Below are positions 5,497-7,174 of a stretch of DNA of 7,174 nucleotides, piece after piece. A program made the translations under genes and the position numbers. Numbering within the stretch: the stretch's first letter is position 1; each line of letters begins with the position of its first letter. Source of the DNA: Janthinobacterium lividum (GTDB lineage: Bacteria; Pseudomonadota; Gammaproteobacteria; Steroidobacterales; Steroidobacteraceae). The stretch spans positions 1-7,174 of the forward strand of contig CALPVO020000105.1 in the NCBI GenBank assembly GCA_943327025.2. The letters run 5' to 3'. The notes under the pieces are model-generated. The model was not told the DNA's origin and searched no databases. It was given only the letters and a program-made list of their open reading frames with translations.

Positions 5497-6369
5497 ATGA
5501 ACGCGCCTAACGCTTCCGCTGCCAACTCCTCAACCATACCCCCGACGGTAGCGCCGGGTACCGCGCTCGGCCTCGTCGACATTGGCCTCAACCTCGGCCA
5601 TGACAGCTTCGACGAGGACCGCGCCGCCGTGGTGGACCGCGCCCACACCGCCGGCGTGCAACGCATGGTTATTACCGGGGCTTCTTTGGAAGGCACCCAG
5701 CGTGCGCTGGAGGTAGTCCGTCAGTGGCCTGATACGATGCGTTGTACAGCAGGAGTTCACCCGCACCATGCCACGGAACTCTTCGAACCCGGGGCCGAAG
5801 AGAAACTCAGGACCCTTATTCAGCAGCCTGAAGTAGTCGCTGGTGGCGAGTGTGGATTAGATTTCTTTCGCAACTTTTCGCCGCAAGATATTCAAATCCT
5901 TGGATTTGAGAAACAACTTGAAGTTTGCGCAGAATATCAGCTGCCTGTTTTTCTCCACCAAAGAGATGCGCACACTGATTTCCTGAAGGTTCTGGACCGT
6001 TGGCTACCACGCCTGCCACGAGCGGTAGTGCACTGCTTCACCGGCACCGGCGAGGAACTTCAGGACTACTTGGACCGCGATCTGTACGTCGGCATTACGG
6101 GCTGGATTTGCGACGAGCGCCGTGGTCACCACCTGCGTGAACTGGTGGGCCGCATTCCGCTCCAACGTCTCATGCTGGAAACAGACGCCCCCTACCTGCT
6201 CCCCCGCGACCTCCCGAAAGCCCGCTTGCGGCATTCCGGCGACCGCCGGAACGAACCGGCTTACCTCCCGCACATCCTCGCGACCGTGGCCCATTACCGT
6301 GGCGAGGAGCCCGAAACGACGGCAGCCGGCACGGCGGCGACGGCCCAGTACTTCTTCGGCTGGCCCTAA
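5497..6369 (+). CDS. tatD: TatD, metal-dependent 3'-5' exonuclease/DNase (TatD family TIM barrel)
   Basis: This 290-residue protein matches the E. coli TatD type along its whole length. It has D-I-G-L-N-L at 28-33 (in place of the H-x-H of YcfH/YjjV paralogues), G-V-H-P-H at 86-90, G-E-C-G-L-D-F-x-R-N-F at 117-127, V-F-L-H-Q-R-D-A-H at 151-159, H-C-F-T-G at 179-183, G-I-T-G-W-I-C-D-E-R-R-G at 199-210 and E-T-D-A-P-Y-L-L-P-R-D-L at 228-239. The probable metal ligands His88, Glu118, His154, His179 and Asp230 are all present. E. coli TatD is a cytoplasmic Mg2+-dependent 3'-5' exonuclease acting on ssDNA/RNA with a role in repair of oxidised DNA; despite its name it is not needed for Tat export. 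No tatABC genes are nearby. An Ala/Ser/Pro-rich extension of about 24 residues precedes the family start, with no alternative start codon between. Codons about 109-168 are markedly AT-richer than the rest while remaining in frame. Confidence 0.95.
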   Translation: MNAPNASAANSSTIPPTVAPGTALGLVDIGLNLGHDSFDEDRAAVVDRAHTAGVQRMVITGASLEGTQRALEVVRQWPDTMRCTAGVHPHHATELFEPGAEEKLRTLIQQPEVVAGGECGLDFFRNFSPQDIQILGFEKQLEVCAEYQLPVFLHQRDAHTDFLKVLDRWLPRLPRAVVHCFTGTGEELQDYLDRDLYVGITGWICDERRGHHLRELVGRIPLQRLMLETDAPYLLPRDLPKARLRHSGDRRNEPAYLPHILATVAHYRGEEPETTAAGTAATAQYFFGWP

Positions 6370-6416
6370 CCCTACCCTGCAGCGCCTACACAACGGCTTG
6401 GATGCCGCGCCTCGGC

Positions 6417-6422
6417 TACAAT
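6417..6422 (+). promoter_or_regulatory. Candidate -10 element of the M20 peptidase gene
   Basis: TACAAT matches the sigma-70 -10 consensus in five of six positions and lies 27 bp before the ATG at 6450, which leaves room for a short leader holding the ribosome-binding site. The best -35-like hexamer (TTGGAT, 6398-6403) is only 13 bp away, which is too close, so the -35 is unresolved. Confidence 0.45.
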
Positions 6423-6435
6423 CCGCCAACGGTTC

Positions 6436-6442
6436 AGAGGAG
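6436..6442 (+). promoter_or_regulatory. Shine-Dalgarno site of the M20 peptidase gene
   Basis: AGAGGAG lies 7 nt before the ATG at 6450, a good match to the anti-SD and at ideal spacing. It fixes the start of the gene and is the clearest ribosome-binding site in the window. Confidence 0.8.
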
Positions 6443-6449
6443 CTTCCAG

Positions 6450-7174
6450 ATGGATATCACCCAAGCGCGCCCACTCATCCAGCGCGACTTCGCGAACCAC
6501 ATCCTGCCGACGCTCGCGGAATATGTTCGTATCCCGAACAAGAGCCCACTTTATGCGCCCGAGTGGGCAACCGAAGGGCACATGATGCGCGCCGCAGAGC
6601 TGCTGGCGGGCTGGTGCCGTCGCCAACCGGTCAAAGGCCTGCAAGTGGAAGTGCTCCAGCGCGAAGGCCGCACGCCGGTCATCGTCTGTGAGATTCCGGG
6701 CACCGCCAGCGATGCGACCGGCTCGGTGCTCATGTACGGCCACTTTGACAAGCAGCCGGAGTTCACCGGCTGGGACAGCGACCTCGACCCCTGGACGCCG
6801 GTATTCCGTGAAGGCCGGCTGTACGGGCGGGGTGGCGCCGATGATGGCTACGCGGTGTTCAGCAGCCTAGAAGCCATCGCGGTATTGCAGGCGCAAGGCA
6901 TTCCCCATGCGCGCTGCCTCATCCTCATCGAGGCCTGCGAGGAAAGCGGGTCCTTCGACCTGCCCTACTACGTGGAACTACTGGCGGACCGCATTGGCAC
7001 GCCGAACCTCGTGGTCTGCCTCGATGCCGAGTGTGGCGACTACGACACCTTCTGGCTCACCACCAGCCTGCGCGGCAACTTGGTGGGTACGCTCACCTGC
7101 GAAGTGCTGACCGAAGGCGTGCACAGCGGCATGGCCGGCGGCATTGCGCCCACGCCCGTGCGCATTTTGCGCGC
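6450..7174 (+). CDS. M20-family metallopeptidase (dipeptidase/carboxypeptidase-like), N-terminal part, cut by the window edge
   Basis: The frame is open from the ATG at 6450 to the end of the window, giving the first 241 residues. M20 catalytic landmarks are all present: Y-G-H-F-D at 96-100 (metal ligand His98 and supporting Asp100), G-R-G-G-A-D-D-G at 126-133 (bridging ligand Asp131), E-A-C-E-E-S-G-S at 161-168 (general base Glu164, ligand Glu165), and a later ligand Asp192 in C-L-D-A-E-C-G. V-H-S-G at 224-227 carries His225, the residue that contributes to the partner active site across the lid-domain dimer in many M20 enzymes. The family uses two Zn2+ ions to hydrolyse dipeptides or N-acyl amino acids. 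The pattern Y-G-H-F-D-K-Q-P is closer to the dipeptidase/carnosinase-like branch than to ArgE or DapE, but exact substrate is not readable. No signal peptide is seen, so it should be cytoplasmic. Most of the lid domain and the last metal-binding His lie past the edge. Confidence 0.93.
   Translation, partial: MDITQARPLIQRDFANHILPTLAEYVRIPNKSPLYAPEWATEGHMMRAAELLAGWCRRQPVKGLQVEVLQREGRTPVIVCEIPGTASDATGSVLMYGHFDKQPEFTGWDSDLDPWTPVFREGRLYGRGGADDGYAVFSSLEAIAVLQAQGIPHARCLILIEACEESGSFDLPYYVELLADRIGTPNLVVCLDAECGDYDTFWLTTSLRGNLVGTLTCEVLTEGVHSGMAGGIAPTPVRILR

Noticed and set aside
5497..6369. tatD as a sign of a nearby Tat translocase operon
   Set aside because: No tatA, tatB or tatC is present in the window, and TatD is not required for Tat transport in E. 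coli. Isolated tatD genes are common.

Overview
The window is GC-rich chromosomal DNA with dense genes and typical proteobacterial codon use. The protein sequences point to a gammaproteobacterium, most likely of the Xanthomonadales (Lysobacter/Xanthomonas-like). TatD is of the enterobacterial TatD type, and the M20 peptidase start resembles a lineage of M20 enzymes that I associate with that order. The taxonomic call rests on recall of protein families, not on a search.

Layout. (1) 1-174, plus strand: the C-terminal end of an NAD(P)-dependent aldehyde dehydrogenase, followed at once by a perfect stem-loop. (2) 216-965, plus strand: a YhhN/TMEM86-type integral membrane protein (lysoplasmalogenase family). 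It converges on the next unit across a short gap that holds a second perfect stem-loop. (3) 5388 down to 1023, minus strand: a four-gene operon for a MacAB-like ABC export system, in transcription order periplasmic adaptor, ATPase, FtsX/MacB-type permease, second FtsX/MacB-type permease. (4) 5389-5496: a divergent promoter region. (5) 5497-6369, plus strand: tatD, a metal-dependent TIM-barrel nuclease. (6) 6450 to the right edge, plus strand: an M20-family metallopeptidase, cut off by the window.

How the parts fit. The ABC operon should make one inner-membrane complex. A separate MacB/LolD-class ATPase would drive a heterodimer of two four-helix permeases, each with a periplasmic domain of about 215 residues. 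The adaptor has an exact R-x3-L-x6-S hairpin-tip motif of the kind that docks on TolC-family outer membrane channels. No outer membrane channel gene lies in the window, so the system would have to borrow one. Its substrate cannot be read from the sequence. The genes are tightly coupled: the first two gaps are 3 bp, and the two permease genes are joined by a 26-codon ORF whose start and stop overlap the neighbouring stop and start as ATGA.

The window is mostly ordinary core genome. The points that merit a second look are the bridging mini-ORF, the TolC-docking motif without a channel gene, a sharp low-GC patch inside the conserved core of tatD, and the possibly leaderless tatD mRNA. I see no CRISPR array, insertion sequence, tRNA, rRNA, phage gene or defence system.
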